A DNA stretch of 64,000 nt from the NCBI GenBank assembly GCA_017529875.1, contig JAFXNC010000035.1, positions 1-64,000 on the forward strand. The letters are read 5' to 3'. Source of the stretch: Ruminococcus sp. (lineage in GTDB: Bacteria > Bacillota > Clostridia > Oscillospirales > Ruminococcaceae). The translations under genes were made by a program, and so were the position numbers. Under the pieces are notes generated by a model. The model saw nothing but the letters and a program-made list of their open reading frames with translations, was not told the origin of the DNA and searched no databases. Positions 7,836-16,987 of the stretch are shown one piece after another (within the stretch, counting starts at the first letter, position 1; every line of letters starts with the position of its first letter).

Positions 7836-9035
7836 TCACAGTTCTATCTTCTCGGTGGTGTCACCGATGACGTATATCGTGTTGATACCGCGCTTGGCGG
7901 CGTATTCCTTGGTGGCCTCAAGGGTAGAATGGAGGCCTATCTCGGCCTTTTCGCCCTTTGCCACGATGCTCCGTGCGAAAGCCACTGCCTCAGCGGAATG
8001 TCCTGCCTCAGCGTAGATCACGCAGCCGGGGTCGGTGATGGAGGGGGCAAGTCCGTTCTTTCTCAGGTAGGCGGCTACCTCGTCGCAGTTGACTCCGAAG
8101 CCTACTGCGGGGCAGGGTCTGCCGAACTCGCCCATAAGGCCGTCATAGCGTCCGCCCTTTAGCACCGACTGTCCCACGCCGGAAAGATAGCCCTTGAAGA
8201 CTATGCCGGTGTAGTAGTCCGCGTGGCTCACGATGCCGAGATCGACGGAGATCTTCCCGCCGTAGCCCAGCTCGCAGAGCTTTAAGTAGACCTCTTTGAG
8301 ATGCCTGAGTATGGCGTCGATCTTATCGTCGGTGAACAGCTCCGAGGCCTTGTCGAAGACCTCAATGCCGCCGAAAAGCCTCGGCAGGGCTTTCAGCGCC
8401 GACGCCACCGGCGACTGCCCAACCTGATCCAGCAGGTCGTTGAGGGCGGGATAGTTCTTGGCTGAGATCAGCAGCCTGATCTCCTCCCGGGTGCTCTCGT
8501 CGGCCTCGAGACGCGCCACCAGCTCCTTGAAATAGCCTATATCACCCAACTCAAAGCGGAAATCGTCGGCTCCGAAGCTGCCGAGAGCTTCAAGGGCAAG
8601 GCACATGGCCTCGTAGTCGGCTCTCTCCCTGTCCTCGCCGCCGATGAGCTCTATGCCGGACTGAACGATCTCATCCGAGCGGCCTTTGAGCAGGGCGTTG
8701 TTCTCATATACCGCCTGATTGTAGTACAGCCGCAGAGGCAATACTGCTGATGCCAGCCGTGTTGAAGCAAGCCTTGCTATGGGTATGGTGGAATCCGGGC
8801 GGATAACGATGAGCCTGCCCTTGGAGTCGGTGAGCTTGTACATCCTCTCCTGACGGAAATGTCGTGAGCTGCCGCTGAAAAGGTCATAAAACTCTATGCC
8901 GGGGGTCACGACTTCGCTGTAACCGAAATGCCCGAACAGCTCCGCAAGCCTCTGCTCCACTGCCCTGCGGGCAAGGCAGTCGTTAAAGAGCAGATCCCGT
9001 GTTCCCTCGGGGGTTATCAGATCGTTCTTTTTCAT
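7836..9035 (-). CDS. hisZ: ATP phosphoribosyltransferase regulatory subunit HisZ
   Basis: HisRS-like protein that forms a hetero-octamer with short HisG and gives it activity and histidine feedback. It has the class II synthetase-like core: PEGTRDLLFND at the start, then YKLTDSKGRLIVIRPDSTIPIAR as motif 2. It lacks the anticodon-domain features of a true histidyl-tRNA synthetase. The ATG at 9035 gives the usual N-terminus MKKNDLITPEG. A TTG at 9044 lies closer to the AGGAG site, so the start is not fully certain. First gene of the operon. Confidence 0.94.
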   Translation of the reverse strand: MKKNDLITPEGTRDLLFNDCLARRAVEQRLAELFGHFGYSEVVTPGIEFYDLFSGSSRHFRQERMYKLTDSKGRLIVIRPDSTIPIARLASTRLASAVLPLRLYYNQAVYENNALLKGRSDEIVQSGIELIGGEDRERADYEAMCLALEALGSFGADDFRFELGDIGYFKELVARLEADESTREEIRLLISAKNYPALNDLLDQVGQSPVASALKALPRLFGGIEVFDKASELFTDDKIDAILRHLKEVYLKLCELGYGGKISVDLGIVSHADYYTGIVFKGYLSGVGQSVLKGGRYDGLMGEFGRPCPAVGFGVNCDEVAAYLRKNGLAPSITDPGCVIYAEAGHSAEAVAFARSIVAKGEKAEIGLHSTLEATKEYAAKRGINTIYVIGDTTEKIEL

Positions 9036-9060
9036 TCTGATCAATCTCTCCTGTTTAGCG

Positions 9061-9076
9061 TAGTAAAGTGCTACTA
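9061..9076. promoter_or_regulatory. Candidate operator in the his leader
   Basis: TAGTA-N6-TACTA forms a palindrome about 17-32 bases after the predicted start of the his transcript and before hisZ. This is a good place for a repressor. TrpR-family HisR (YerC) controls his operons in several Firmicutes; linking this site to it is inference. Confidence 0.35.
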
Positions 9077-9099
9077 TATTATCATATTAGCATAGTATT

Positions 9100-9128
9100 A
9101 TAATATCATAACCTCAGTCCTGTGTCAA
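9100..9128 (-). promoter_or_regulatory. Promoter of the histidine operon
   Basis: Minus-strand TTGACA (9128-9123) and TATTAT (9105-9100) are 17 bp apart. The leader to hisZ is only about 55 bases, too short for a T-box. Confidence 0.75.
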
Positions 9129-9154
9129 CAGTACCGAAAAAAGTTCTAACCATA

Positions 9155-12100
9155 TCACAAACCGAACAAAGATATTTGATTTGATTTAGGCAGGTCGCCG
9201 AAAGCGCCGCTGGCTTCGAGGGCCTCGATAACGCTCTTGGTGACGCCGCTGCTCTGCTGGAATTCCTCGATAGAGATGAAATCCCCCTTCTGAGCCTTCT
9301 CAAAAAGCAGCTGTGCGGCATTGGTGCCGACGCCGGAAAGTGCGCAGAAAGGCATTCTGAGCTTGCCGTCCTCGATGCGGTAGATCGTCGCGTGGGACTT
9401 GAACACATTGACGGGCAGGAATTCAAGTCCCCGGCAGTACATCTCGTATATGAGCAGCAGAGTTTCGAGTATGCCGTCTTCCTTGGCGGACTTTTCGTCC
9501 TTGGACTTCTCTTTGAGCTCCTGTATCCTGCGGGCGACGAAGTGCTTGCCCTTGATAGCGGTCTCGGCCTCGAAGTCCTCGCCCCGGACTGTGAACATGG
9601 CGGCGTAGAATTCAAGCGCTCTGTATATCTTGAACCAGCAGAGCTTTATCGCCGAGGTGACATATGCCGCGGCGTGAGCCTTCGGGAACATATACTTGAT
9701 CTTCAGGCAGGAGTCGATATACCACTGGGGCACGTTGTGCGCCAGCATATCGGCCTTCATCTCGTCGGTGAGCAGCTTGGGGGCGTTGCCCTTTCGGGTG
9801 ATCTCCATGATCTTGAAGGACAGGGACTTGTCCATGCCGTGATAGATCAGATAAGTCATGATGCTGTCACGGGTACCGATAACATCTGAAATGGTGCAGG
9901 TGCCGTTGTGGATCAGCTCCTGAGCGTTGCCCAGCCATACGTCGGTACCGTGGGAAAGGCCGGATATTTGCAGCAGGTCGCCGAAGTTCTTGGGTCTCGC
10001 TTCGAGCAGCATCCCGCAGACGAAGTTGGTGCCCATTTCGGGGATGCCCAGGGTTCCGGTCTTCCAGCCCAGCTCCTCAGCGGTGACGCCGAGGGCTTCC
10101 GGGGAGGTGAACAGGGAGTAGACCTTCTCGTCGGACATGGGGATATCCAGGATATCCAGCCCGGTCATGTCCTCCAGGTATTTATAGAGCGTGGGGACAT
10201 CGTGTCCCAGCTCGTCGAGTTTAAGTATGGTATCGTGGAGCGAATGGAAGTCGAAGTGGGTGGTGACGATATCCGAATCAGCCTTCTCAGCCGGGTGCTG
10301 TACCGGGGTAAAGTCGTAGACCTCGTAGTCCGAGGGGATAACTACCATTCCGCCGGGGTGCTGACCTGTGGTCCTCTTTACGTTGAGGCAGCCGTTGGCA
10401 AGCCTTGCCTTCTCGGCGTCGTTGACTGTCCTGCCCCGTTCTTCCAGGTATTTGAGCACATATCCGAACGCCGTCTTCTCAGCTACGCCGCCGATAGTTC
10501 CGGCCTTGAATACGTGATCCTCACCGAACAGCTTTTCTGTGTACTTATGGGCGAAGGACTGATAGTCGCCGGAGAAGTTCAGGTCGATATCAGGCGCCTT
10601 GTCGCCGTTGAATCCGAGGAAGGTCTCGAAGGGTATGTCGTGCCCGTCACGGAGCAAAGGAGAACCGCATTTGGGGCAGTTCTTCTCCGGCAGGTCGTAG
10701 CCCGACTGTACCGAACCGTCAGTGACAAATTCGCTGTAACGGCACTTCTTGCAGCGGTAGTGGGGCATCAGGGGATTTACCTCCGAGATGCCGGACATGG
10801 ATGCCACGAAGGAGGAACCTACCGAACCTCTCGAACCCACCTGATAGCCGTGATCCACCGAATCCTTAACGAGCTTCTGTGAGATCATGTACAGTACGGC
10901 GAATCCGTGCTTGATGATAGAGGTGAGCTCTCTGTCAAGGCGGTCATAGACCACCGCCGGGATATGCTCCCGGAAGGGCTCGCTGATGCCGGTGTCGCCG
11001 TCGGGTATCTCGACAGTCTCAGGGTCGCAGTCGCCGTAAAGGGAGCAGCACTTCTTCCAGCAGATGACCTGCAGCTCCCGCACCGCCCCGTCGATATAGG
11101 GGGTATAGGTGCCGTTGGGGAAGGCCTTGAGATCCTTGTCGATCATATCGGCAAACATATTGGTATTGGTGACTACCACCTCGAAGGCCTTTTCCTCGCC
11201 GAGGTAGGAAAGCTCGTCCAGCATGACGTCAGTGGTCTTGAAGTACAGCGGAGGCTGTCTGTCAGCGTCGGCAAACTTCATGGAGGCCATGATTATGGCT
11301 CTGTACTGAGCGTCCTTCTTGTCCATGAAATGCACGTCGCCGGTGGCGCAGACCGGTATGCCCAGCTCCTCACCCAGCTTCACCACGTCACGGTTGATGT
11401 CCTTGACCTGTTCCTCGGTGTGGATCTCGGTATAGGGCGGGCGCTCCGAGAGGATCATGAACATATTGTTCCCCTGGGGCTGTATCTCGAGGTAATCGTA
11501 AAAGCCCGCTATCTGCCGGATCTTTTCGTGGGGCTCACCGCGCAGCATGGCCTGTATCAGCTCGCCGCTCTCGCAGGCGCTGCCGATGATAAGACCCTCA
11601 CGGTGCTTCACCAGCTCCGACTTGGGGATCCTCGGGCGCTTTTTGTAGTAGCTGAGGTTGGACATGGAGATGAGCTTGTAAAGGTTTTTAAGTCCCGTAT
11701 TGTTGCGCACCAGGATTATCTGATGATAGTGGGGCTGCTCGCTGATATGCTCGGTGGAGGCCAGCAGCGAGTTGAGCATATCCACCGTGATGACCAGCAG
11801 CGGGTACTGCTCGATGAGGTCGTTTGCAAGCCTTATGAATATCTCCGCCAGCACCCGGGAGTCCTCGTCGCCCCGGTGGTGATTGAAGGTCAGGCCGTAG
11901 TAGTCGGCCAGGGTGTTGAGTTTATGGTTCTCGGTGTCCGGCAGCATGATGCGGCTCATGTTGACGGTGTCCACCGAGGTATAGTCAAGCTTCAAGCGGT
12001 TGCGTTTGAGCGCCTCCCTGATGAAACCGGTATCGAAGGCGGCATTGTGCGCGATGAGCACCGGCGAATCTCCGCAGAACTCCAGAAAGCTCTTTATAGC

Positions 12101-13630
12101 CTCCGGCTCCTTGGGGGCGCCTGCCAGCATATCGTCGGTGATGTGGGTCAGGCCGGTGATGAACTCGGTCAGTGGCTCCTCCGGGTCAACAAGGACGTCG
12201 AACTTATCCACGATCTCCAGTCCGCGGAGCTTGACGGCGCCGATCTCGATGATCTTGTCCCGCTCCGGGTTTGTACCGGTGGTCTCCAGGTCGAAGACTA
12301 TCAGCTCGTCGGTGAGCCTGCGGCGGCTCATGCCCCTGGTGATGTCAACGTCGTTGTTGACCTCATAGGCCTCGATGCCGTAGATCGCCTTGAACTTCAC
12401 GCCGTCCTTGCGGAGCTTGGCTACGGCGTTCATGGCGTCGGGATAGCCCTGCACCACGCCGTGGTCTGTGATAGCTATGGCCTGATGACCCCACTCGGCG
12501 GCACGCTTTACCAGCTTGTCAGCCGAGGCAAGGGCGTCCATAGCGGACATATTGGTATGGCAGTGCAGCTCCACACGCTTCTGCTCCGAGAGATCCTTCT
12601 GCTTTTGCTGCTTTACCACCATAAGGCTCGAAGGCTCCATGTTGAAGGTGCGGGAGTAGGTGTCGAATTTCATCTTGCCGGCACAGATGACGGTGGTGCC
12701 GGCTTTCAAGTATTCAAGGTTGGCTTCGAGCTGCTCCTTGCCGGTGAGCAGGGCTCCCCTGGGCTTGCGTGAGCCGCCTATCATCTTCATGGTGAGGGAG
12801 TAAGTAAAGTCGGTGAACCTGATGGTGCAGATCAAGGTCTTGCCGTCCTTGGATTCCTTGGTGTCCACCGAGAAGATCTCGCCCCACACGGTGTAGAGGA
12901 TCTCGTTTTCCTCCTCCGGCACGTCCCGCATGGAGACCACCTCGGTGTCCGAGGGGATGGGCGCTCCCATGAGCACCATAGCATTCTCGGCGATGAGGCC
13001 CAGCCTTGTGAAGTCAAGGTCAGCCTTCCGCGGCTCGGCAGCGGCAGGCTTGCCGGGCTTGCCGGCAGGGGCAGCGCCGTCGGGGGCGGGGATGTTCTGA
13101 GGCTGAGGCAGGGAGCTCATAAGCTCGTTGTACTGCCTTTCAAGCTCGTCGCCGGAGATCTCGGTGATGCCTCCCAGGGCGACCGACACCTCCACCGAGA
13201 ACAACTCCCGGACCAGGTCTCTGAATATATGCTCGAAATTGGCGGTCTCCAGTATCTGCTTGCCGCCGCGTTTAAGTGTGATGTTGAAGCACCCCATGCT
13301 GTACTCAGCCTCGGCGCCGTCAAAATAGCCGTTCACCACGGCGCAGCGCTGTTTGAGGTACTTGACCAGCTCCGGGAAGTAAGCCGCCGTGAGCTTGTCG
13401 GGAGTGTATTTGCAGCATATCTCGAAATAGCGGACGTTCACAGCCCTTTCCAGCTTGTGGGCGCACTCGCTGACCACGTCATAGGGCAGGGGCGTGTCGT
13501 ACTTGACCACCGTCTTGATATGGCTCTGATCGAGGTCGCAGTAGAGCTTGAGCACCTCGCCGTTTTCCATAGAGCGGGGTATCAGCTCGTGGAAGTTTTC
13601 AAACAGCTCTCCGAATGTGTTACCGTTCAT
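9155..13630 (-). CDS. polC: DNA polymerase III alpha subunit, PolC type
   Basis: Replicative polymerase of low-GC Gram-positive bacteria, with built-in 3'-5' proofreading. The 1491 residues run in order: N-terminal domain, OB fold (about 230-330), first half of the PHP domain with VELHCHTNMSAMDA (near 353), the inserted DnaQ-like exonuclease starting VFDLETTGTNPE (near 443), the rest of PHP, a Cys4 zinc knuckle (CKKC and CPKC near 960-995), then the palm and fingers. The C-terminus QISLFGL is a sliding-clamp binding motif. A TTG precedes the ATG by one codon. It is the last gene of the pyrH-to-polC block, 12 bp after ispG. Confidence 0.98.
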   Translation of the reverse strand: MNGNTFGELFENFHELIPRSMENGEVLKLYCDLDQSHIKTVVKYDTPLPYDVVSECAHKLERAVNVRYFEICCKYTPDKLTAAYFPELVKYLKQRCAVVNGYFDGAEAEYSMGCFNITLKRGGKQILETANFEHIFRDLVRELFSVEVSVALGGITEISGDELERQYNELMSSLPQPQNIPAPDGAAPAGKPGKPAAAEPRKADLDFTRLGLIAENAMVLMGAPIPSDTEVVSMRDVPEEENEILYTVWGEIFSVDTKESKDGKTLICTIRFTDFTYSLTMKMIGGSRKPRGALLTGKEQLEANLEYLKAGTTVICAGKMKFDTYSRTFNMEPSSLMVVKQQKQKDLSEQKRVELHCHTNMSAMDALASADKLVKRAAEWGHQAIAITDHGVVQGYPDAMNAVAKLRKDGVKFKAIYGIEAYEVNNDVDITRGMSRRRLTDELIVFDLETTGTNPERDKIIEIGAVKLRGLEIVDKFDVLVDPEEPLTEFITGLTHITDDMLAGAPKEPEAIKSFLEFCGDSPVLIAHNAAFDTGFIREALKRNRLKLDYTSVDTVNMSRIMLPDTENHKLNTLADYYGLTFNHHRGDEDSRVLAEIFIRLANDLIEQYPLLVITVDMLNSLLASTEHISEQPHYHQIILVRNNTGLKNLYKLISMSNLSYYKKRPRIPKSELVKHREGLIIGSACESGELIQAMLRGEPHEKIRQIAGFYDYLEIQPQGNNMFMILSERPPYTEIHTEEQVKDINRDVVKLGEELGIPVCATGDVHFMDKKDAQYRAIIMASMKFADADRQPPLYFKTTDVMLDELSYLGEEKAFEVVVTNTNMFADMIDKDLKAFPNGTYTPYIDGAVRELQVICWKKCCSLYGDCDPETVEIPDGDTGISEPFREHIPAVVYDRLDRELTSIIKHGFAVLYMISQKLVKDSVDHGYQVGSRGSVGSSFVASMSGISEVNPLMPHYRCKKCRYSEFVTDGSVQSGYDLPEKNCPKCGSPLLRDGHDIPFETFLGFNGDKAPDIDLNFSGDYQSFAHKYTEKLFGEDHVFKAGTIGGVAEKTAFGYVLKYLEERGRTVNDAEKARLANGCLNVKRTTGQHPGGMVVIPSDYEVYDFTPVQHPAEKADSDIVTTHFDFHSLHDTILKLDELGHDVPTLYKYLEDMTGLDILDIPMSDEKVYSLFTSPEALGVTAEELGWKTGTLGIPEMGTNFVCGMLLEARPKNFGDLLQISGLSHGTDVWLGNAQELIHNGTCTISDVIGTRDSIMTYLIYHGMDKSLSFKIMEITRKGNAPKLLTDEMKADMLAHNVPQWYIDSCLKIKYMFPKAHAAAYVTSAIKLCWFKIYRALEFYAAMFTVRGEDFEAETAIKGKHFVARRIQELKEKSKDEKSAKEDGILETLLLIYEMYCRGLEFLPVNVFKSHATIYRIEDGKLRMPFCALSGVGTNAAQLLFEKAQKGDFISIEEFQQSSGVTKSVIEALEASGAFGDLPKSNQISLFGL

Positions 13631-13642
13631 CAATGATCTACC

Positions 13643-14683
13643 TTACAGCCTTTCTATCTCTGCGAGCAGGGCGGAAAGCGCCTCGCTCTCGTCTACCTTT
13701 CTTATCCTTTCGCCCTTTGCAAAGAGCACAGCACAGCCGTCACCGCCGGCGATGCCGATGTCGGCGTTGCCGGATTCGCCTATGCCGTTGACCACGCAGC
13801 CCATGACTGCCACGGTTATGTCCTTGTCGATATTGCGGGTGGCGTCCTCCACCTGCTTCGCAAGGGAGATCAGGTCTATCTTCGTCCTGCCGCAGGTGGG
13901 GCAGGAGACTATCCTCACGCCGCTGCCCTTGCCTATGGCTTTGAGTATGTCCTTGGCGGCATATATCTCGTTTACCGGGTCGTCTGTCAGGGAGACTCTT
14001 ATGGTCTCGCCGATGCCGTCGCAGAGCAGCGAACCGATGCCCACGGCGGACTTGATGATGCCCATTCTCTGAGTACCCGCCTCGGTGACGCCGAGATGCA
14101 GCGGGTAGCTGCACTGCTGCGCCAGCAGCCTGTACGCCCCGATCATAGTGGGCACGTCGGAGGATTTCAGCGAGATCACGATATCCTCAAAATCGCAGTC
14201 CTCCAGTATCTTGACATGGCGCATAGCGCTCTCCACAAGGGCCTCGGGGGTGGGTCTGCCGTACTTTGCCAGCAGGTCTTTTTCAAGGGAGCCGCCGTTT
14301 ACGCCGATCCTGATAGGTATGCTGCGGCTGCGGCAGGCCTCGACGACTGCCTTGACCTTATCCATAGAGCCGATGTTGCCGGGGTTTATGCGTATCTTGT
14401 CAACCCCTGCCTCGGCTGAGGCTATGGCAAGGCGGTAGTCGAAATGTATATCCGCCACCAGCGGGATGCTTACCTTCTCTTTTATGGCAGGGATGAGCCT
14501 GACGGCCTCCATATCCGGGACAGCCGCCCTGATTATCTCGCAGCCCGCAGCCTCCAGCTCGACGGCCTGCTTCACAGAGCCCTCCACGTCGGAGGCGGGA
14601 ATGTTTATCATAGACTGGATATATATTTTCTTTCCGTCAAGGACGCAGCCGCCGACCCTGACCGGACGTACCTTTCTTTCCAT
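13643..14683 (-). CDS. ispG: 4-hydroxy-3-methylbut-2-enyl diphosphate synthase IspG
   Basis: [4Fe-4S] enzyme of the MEP isoprenoid pathway that converts MEcPP to HMBPP, using flavodoxin or ferredoxin. The 346-residue protein has the TIM-barrel N-terminus and the C-terminal cluster ligands in SCPTCGRT and MGCVVNGIGE. It lies between rseP and polC, a common order in this group, and works in the same pathway as dxr two genes upstream. Confidence 0.97.
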   Translation of the reverse strand: MERKVRPVRVGGCVLDGKKIYIQSMINIPASDVEGSVKQAVELEAAGCEIIRAAVPDMEAVRLIPAIKEKVSIPLVADIHFDYRLAIASAEAGVDKIRINPGNIGSMDKVKAVVEACRSRSIPIRIGVNGGSLEKDLLAKYGRPTPEALVESAMRHVKILEDCDFEDIVISLKSSDVPTMIGAYRLLAQQCSYPLHLGVTEAGTQRMGIIKSAVGIGSLLCDGIGETIRVSLTDDPVNEIYAAKDILKAIGKGSGVRIVSCPTCGRTKIDLISLAKQVEDATRNIDKDITVAVMGCVVNGIGESGNADIGIAGGDGCAVLFAKGERIRKVDESEALSALLAEIERL

Positions 14684-14695
14684 TTCAGCACCTCT

Positions 14696-15736
14696 TTAAA
14701 ACAGCTTGATTATGTCGCTTACAGTTACAACCAGCATCAGCAGGAGCAGCGCCGCCATGCCGATCAGGTGTACCATGCCCTCCTTCTCCGGGGGAACGGG
14801 CTTGCGGCGGATCGCCTCGATTATCAGGAATATGAGCCTGCCTCCGTCCAGTGCCGGCAGCGGCAGGAGGTTGAACAGACCGATGTTTATGGTGATAAAG
14901 GACGCCAGTGACAGCATCTGCTCGATGAGCCCCCGCCAGTCGATGCCGGACTCCTCGCTGGTCTCGGATTCGATAACGTCGCCTATGACGTTGACGATGC
15001 CCACAGGCCCCGAGAGGTCGCTGAGCTTATACTTGCCCCTTATCATATCCACAAGTGTGATATAGATGAGCCGCCCGTCGGTGACGGTATGCCGGAATGC
15101 ATATGAGGTCACGGTGAAGAAATTCGCCTCGATGGGCTGCACGTAAAAGTCGATGTGGAGCTTCTTGTCGTTGAGGTCGAACTTCACGTTGTCCAGCTTG
15201 ACCTTCTCGCCGTTCCTGATGACCTCCATTTCAAAGACGCCGTCCTCGTCGTTCTGGAACTGGTAGCTCATATCCATGTCGGTGAAGATGTGCATACCGT
15301 TGATGCTGACGATCTCGTCCCCCAGCTCAAGGCCGGTGACGTGGGAGGTGGCGTCCTCCTTCTCGAACTTGGACACGGTGGTGGAGGTGATGGGCGCGGT
15401 TATTGCGGTGTAGATGATGAGCAGTATGAATCCCAGCAGCAGGTTCATTACTATGCCCGCCAGCACTATCGCCATGCGCTTGGGGACGGATTTCTTGTTG
15501 AAGGAGCGTTCGTCGTCGGACTTGGAGTCCTCGCCCTCCATGGCGCAGTAGCCGCCTATGGGCAGGGCTCTCCAGGCGTAGAGGGTCTCGCCCTTTTTCT
15601 TCTTGATGATCGCCGGTCCCATGCCTATGGCAAACTCGTTGACCTTGACTCCGCAGAGCTTCGCCACGATGAAGTGTCCCAGCTCGTGGATAACGATTAT
15701 CAGCTCAAAAATGAGTATCGCAATGATTATTTTCAT
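14696..15736 (-). CDS. rseP: RIP metalloprotease RseP (site-2 protease)
   Basis: Membrane-embedded zinc protease that cuts transmembrane segments of anti-sigma factors or signal peptides. The zinc motif HELGH is at residues 17-21 inside the first membrane helix. The second metal motif is in LLPLPALDGGRL near residue 300. A single PDZ domain lies between (about 110-190). The protein has 346 residues with about four membrane segments. It sits in the standard place between dxr and ispG. Confidence 0.95.
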   Translation of the reverse strand: MKIIIAILIFELIIVIHELGHFIVAKLCGVKVNEFAIGMGPAIIKKKKGETLYAWRALPIGGYCAMEGEDSKSDDERSFNKKSVPKRMAIVLAGIVMNLLLGFILLIIYTAITAPITSTTVSKFEKEDATSHVTGLELGDEIVSINGMHIFTDMDMSYQFQNDEDGVFEMEVIRNGEKVKLDNVKFDLNDKKLHIDFYVQPIEANFFTVTSYAFRHTVTDGRLIYITLVDMIRGKYKLSDLSGPVGIVNVIGDVIESETSEESGIDWRGLIEQMLSLASFITINIGLFNLLPLPALDGGRLIFLIIEAIRRKPVPPEKEGMVHLIGMAALLLLMLVVTVSDIIKLF

Positions 15737-15741
15737 TCAGT

Positions 15742-16908
15742 TCAGTTGCCTTTCTGTTTGTTCAGTATTTCTATCTGTTTCTTGGCATATTCTCTTGCTT
15801 TTTTGTCTGCATCCAGAACGTCTGCAAGGCAGGTGAGCTGCCCAGGCTCGAACTCGTCAAGGACGCTCGAAACTATCCTGCCGATGTCGAGAAAATGTAT
15901 CTCCCCTGCCAGGAAAGCCGCCACAGCCTCCTCGTTGGCGCCGTTGACCATAGCGGGCATGGTGCCGCCGATCGTTATGGCCTTGATGCAGGCGGTAAGG
16001 CAGTCGAAGGTCTCAAGATCCGGCTTGGCGAAGGTCAGGCTGCCGTAATCGGTGAGGGACAGCGGCCTTGTGGGACATTCCAGCCTTTCGGGGTAGAGCA
16101 GTGCGTACTGTATGGGTATCTTCATATCCGGCACGCCCAGCTGTGCGATTATCGAGCAGTCGTTGTACTCCACCGCCGAGTGCACCACGCTCTCCCGGTG
16201 GACGACTATCTCGATCTGCTCGGGCCGCAGCCCGAACAGCCACATAGCCTCGATGAACTCCAGACCCTTGTTCATAAGTGTAGCAGAGTCGATGGTTATT
16301 TTTTTACCCATGGACCAGTTGGGGTGAGCAAGGGCCTGCTCTACGGTGACGCCCTCCAGCTGGGCCTTTGTCCTGCCGAAGAAGGGCCCTCCCGAGGCGG
16401 TGAGCAGTATCCTCCTGATCTGAGAGGACTTGTTCCCCTGCAAACACTGGAATATAGCCGAATGCTCGCTGTCCACGGGGTAGATCTTCACTCCCCTGTC
16501 GGCGGCGGCCTTTATCACCAGCTCTCCGCCTGCAACAAGCGTTTCTTTATTGGCAAGGGCGATGTCGGTGCCGTGCTCAATGGCTGTGAGGGTAGGTTCA
16601 AGCCCCACCATGCCCACCACCGAGTTGAGCATGATATCCACGCCGTCAAGGGCGGCTATGGTGTTGAGCCCCTCCATGCCGGTGAGTATCTGAACGCCGG
16701 TGCCCGAAAGCCTCTCTCTGAGATCATCGGCAAGAGCGGCATCAAATATACAGGCGTACTCCGCACCGAACTCCCAGACCTGCTCTGAGAGCAGCCGGGT
16801 ATTTGAATGTGCGGCAAGAGCCTTGACTTTAAAACCGTGCTTACGGGCCACCTCCAGCGACTGTGTGCCGATAGAACCCGTAGAACCGAGGACTGTAACA
16901 GTTTTCAT
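15742..16908 (-). CDS. dxr: 1-deoxy-D-xylulose 5-phosphate reductoisomerase Dxr
   Basis: First committed enzyme of the MEP pathway, NADPH-dependent. The 388-residue protein starts with the Rossmann motif VLGSTGSIGTQSLEV. The substrate and metal region PVDSEHSAIFQCL and the SMGKKITIDSATLMNKGLE block are intact. Together with ispG and uppS it ties this operon to undecaprenyl and other isoprenoid supply. GGAG lies 6 bp before the start. Confidence 0.97.
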   Translation of the reverse strand: MKTVTVLGSTGSIGTQSLEVARKHGFKVKALAAHSNTRLLSEQVWEFGAEYACIFDAALADDLRERLSGTGVQILTGMEGLNTIAALDGVDIMLNSVVGMVGLEPTLTAIEHGTDIALANKETLVAGGELVIKAAADRGVKIYPVDSEHSAIFQCLQGNKSSQIRRILLTASGGPFFGRTKAQLEGVTVEQALAHPNWSMGKKITIDSATLMNKGLEFIEAMWLFGLRPEQIEIVVHRESVVHSAVEYNDCSIIAQLGVPDMKIPIQYALLYPERLECPTRPLSLTDYGSLTFAKPDLETFDCLTACIKAITIGGTMPAMVNGANEEAVAAFLAGEIHFLDIGRIVSSVLDEFEPGQLTCLADVLDADKKAREYAKKQIEILNKQKGN

Positions 16909-16987
16909 ATATTACTCCATAATAACGCCGTAAGGGGCAGCGACGAAAACGCTCCCCCTGACAGGCAAAATATTCTCTTTTTCCAGC

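Noticed and set aside
5354-7870. An 838-codon open frame antisense to hisB, hisD and hisG
   Set aside because: It crosses three well-conserved genes on the other strand, has no ribosome site, and is a by-product of codon bias.
9045-9154. T-box or his leader-peptide attenuator before hisZ
   Set aside because: Only about 55 bases lie between the predicted transcript start and hisZ. There is no specifier stem, terminator or run of His codons.
10907-12772. A 621-codon open frame antisense to polC
   Set aside because: Same artefact; the polC domains lie on the opposite strand throughout.
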